Shown here: positions 4,846 to 5,924 of the stretch, one piece after another | Numbering within the stretch: the first letter of the stretch is position 1 | Layout of the letters: the number at the start of each line of letters is the position of its first letter | DNA from: Campylobacteraceae bacterium | GTDB taxonomy: Bacteria > Campylobacterota > Campylobacteria > Campylobacterales > Sulfurovaceae | Assembly: GCA_026986355.1 (NCBI GenBank) | Contig: JALSOO010000001.1 | Location: 1-5,924 of the forward strand | Length of the DNA: 5,924 nucleotides | Direction: 5' to 3' | Translations under genes and position numbers: made by a program | Notes under the pieces: generated by a model | Told to the model about the DNA's origin: nothing | Databases searched by the model: none | The model's input: only the letters and a program-made list of their open reading frames with translations

Positions 4846-5924
4846 ATGAAACTACCAAAGATAATATATACTCTCTCATCTGAACTAAAAAAGAGGAGTG
4901 CCAAAGCTATTGTAGTAGGGGGTTCGGTTCGTGACCATTTTCTCAATCTACCTATCAAAGATTATGATATTGAGGTTTATGGATTAAAAGAGATTAGAGA
5001 GTTAGAAGATATTCTATCTCAATATGGTTGCATTAATCTTGTAGGAAAGAGTTTTGGGATATTAAAATTTCAATATGATGGAGAGGAGTATGATTTCTCT
5101 TTTCCTCGTATCGAACAAAAAACAGGATTTGGACACCGTGGATTTGAGGTCTCTATAGATGGAGAGATGAGTTTCAAAGAGGCATCAAGACGTAGAGATT
5201 TTACAATAAATGCAATGGGCTATGATATAGAAGAGCATAAATTTCTCGACCCCTATAATGGTCAAAAGGATATAAGAGATAGACTCTTACGTCATATAGA
5301 TAACGATACCTTTATAGAAGACCCTCTGCGTATCTATCGTGCTATCGGTTTCTCTGCAAGATTCAACTTTCAATTATCAGATGATACCTTTATATTATGC
5401 CAAGATATGGTCAAGAGAGGAGCATTAGAGGAGTTGCCCCAAGAGCGTATCTATAGTGAGTTTAAAAAGCTACTTTTGAAATCCCCAAAACCTTCCATAG
5501 GATTTGAGTTGATGAGAGAGCTTGATATATTATCATATTTCCCTGAACTAAAAGCAATTATTGATGTACCTCAATCACCCAAATATCACCCAGAGGGAGA
5601 TGTATGGACGCATACTATGATGGCACTTGATGCGATGGTAACGCTATTGGGTCATGATGAAAAAGAGAATCTTAGATACATGTTTGCTATTTTATCTCAT
5701 GACTTTGGAAAAGCGACCCATACAACCATAGAAGAAGATGGCAATATACGTTCGATTGGACATGAAAAAGCAGGAGTTGAACCAACAAAGAGTTTTCTAT
5801 ATAGATTGACACAGGAGCATGATTTTATAAACTCTATTTTACCTTTAGTAGAGCATCATCTAAAGCCCTCTCAATTCTATCAAGCAGGAGCAAAAGATAG
5901 AGCCTTTAGACGATTAGCAACCAA
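4846..5924 (+). CDS. cca: CCA tRNA nucleotidyltransferase with HD domain, 3' end cut by the window
   Basis: The first 359 codons are present and open to the window edge. The enzyme adds or repairs the 3' CCA of tRNAs from CTP and ATP. The nucleotidyltransferase head contains VVGGSVRD (23-30) and DYDIEVYG (39-46), with D39 and D41 the expected metal-binding pair. RRRDFTINAM (115-124) and EDPLRIYRAIGFSARF (158-173) follow, and then ELPQERIYSEFKKLL (196-210) in the nucleobase-recognition and neck region. An HD phosphohydrolase domain begins near 248 (HPEGDVWTHT), with HDFGKATH at 285-292 and VEHHLKP later. HD-bearing members can have additional phosphatase or phosphodiesterase activity. The ATG follows the previous stop directly (TAAATG) and has no Shine-Dalgarno, so translation probably relies on coupling. 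A strictly poly(A)-type specificity cannot be excluded. Confidence 0.92.
   Translation, partial: MKLPKIIYTLSSELKKRSAKAIVVGGSVRDHFLNLPIKDYDIEVYGLKEIRELEDILSQYGCINLVGKSFGILKFQYDGEEYDFSFPRIEQKTGFGHRGFEVSIDGEMSFKEASRRRDFTINAMGYDIEEHKFLDPYNGQKDIRDRLLRHIDNDTFIEDPLRIYRAIGFSARFNFQLSDDTFILCQDMVKRGALEELPQERIYSEFKKLLLKSPKPSIGFELMRELDILSYFPELKAIIDVPQSPKYHPEGDVWTHTMMALDAMVTLLGHDEKENLRYMFAILSHDFGKATHTTIEEDGNIRSIGHEKAGVEPTKSFLYRLTQEHDFINSILPLVEHHLKPSQFYQAGAKDRAFRRLAT

Overview
The window looks like chromosomal DNA of a Campylobacterota (epsilonproteobacterial) bacterium, probably near Sulfurimonas, Sulfurovum or Arcobacter. The basis is strong A+T richness, tight gene packing with overlapping start/stop codons, AAGGA/AGGAG ribosome binding sites, promoters with a good -10 but no clear -35, and the general look of the PurM, LysR and CCA-enzyme proteins. 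The assignment is by eye and is an inference.

Layout. Positions 1-678 hold no conventional gene apart from a small membrane-peptide frame at the left edge (about 42-188) that lacks a standard start codon. This stretch instead carries three hairpin-type elements: A (408-468), A' (472-534) and B (622-675). A and B share the same 9-bp closing stem (ATGAGAGTC/GACTCTCAT). A' has a different 12-bp stem but a related inner sequence (ACA...TATTTTTCC). A and B are each preceded, 6 nt upstream, by a TATACT -10 box, so their predicted transcripts begin exactly at the stem. They look like an undescribed family of tandem small RNAs, or possibly leaderless micro-ORFs. They end against the 3' end of the LysR gene.

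Positions 679-2870 are on the minus strand. Read in transcription order they are a two-helix DUF2892/YgaP-like membrane protein, then purM (fifth step of purine synthesis) overlapping it by one base, then after about 60 bp a LysR-type regulator with its own extended -10 promoter. That promoter sits so close to the ATG that the mRNA should be leaderless. The LysR start region (TATAAT-N6-ATGAGAG) has the same architecture as the starts of elements A and B.

A 113-bp divergent promoter region (2871-2983) separates this from a plus-strand operon: a TPR-repeat lipoprotein (GTG start), a secreted DUF3298/RsiV-like protein overlapping it by ATGA, and a CCA tRNA nucleotidyltransferase with an HD domain that starts directly after the previous stop codon and runs off the right end. 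Envelope proteins of unknown function are thus coupled to a tRNA-maturation enzyme.

The most interesting part is the 390-680 cluster. The genes are otherwise ordinary for the phylum.
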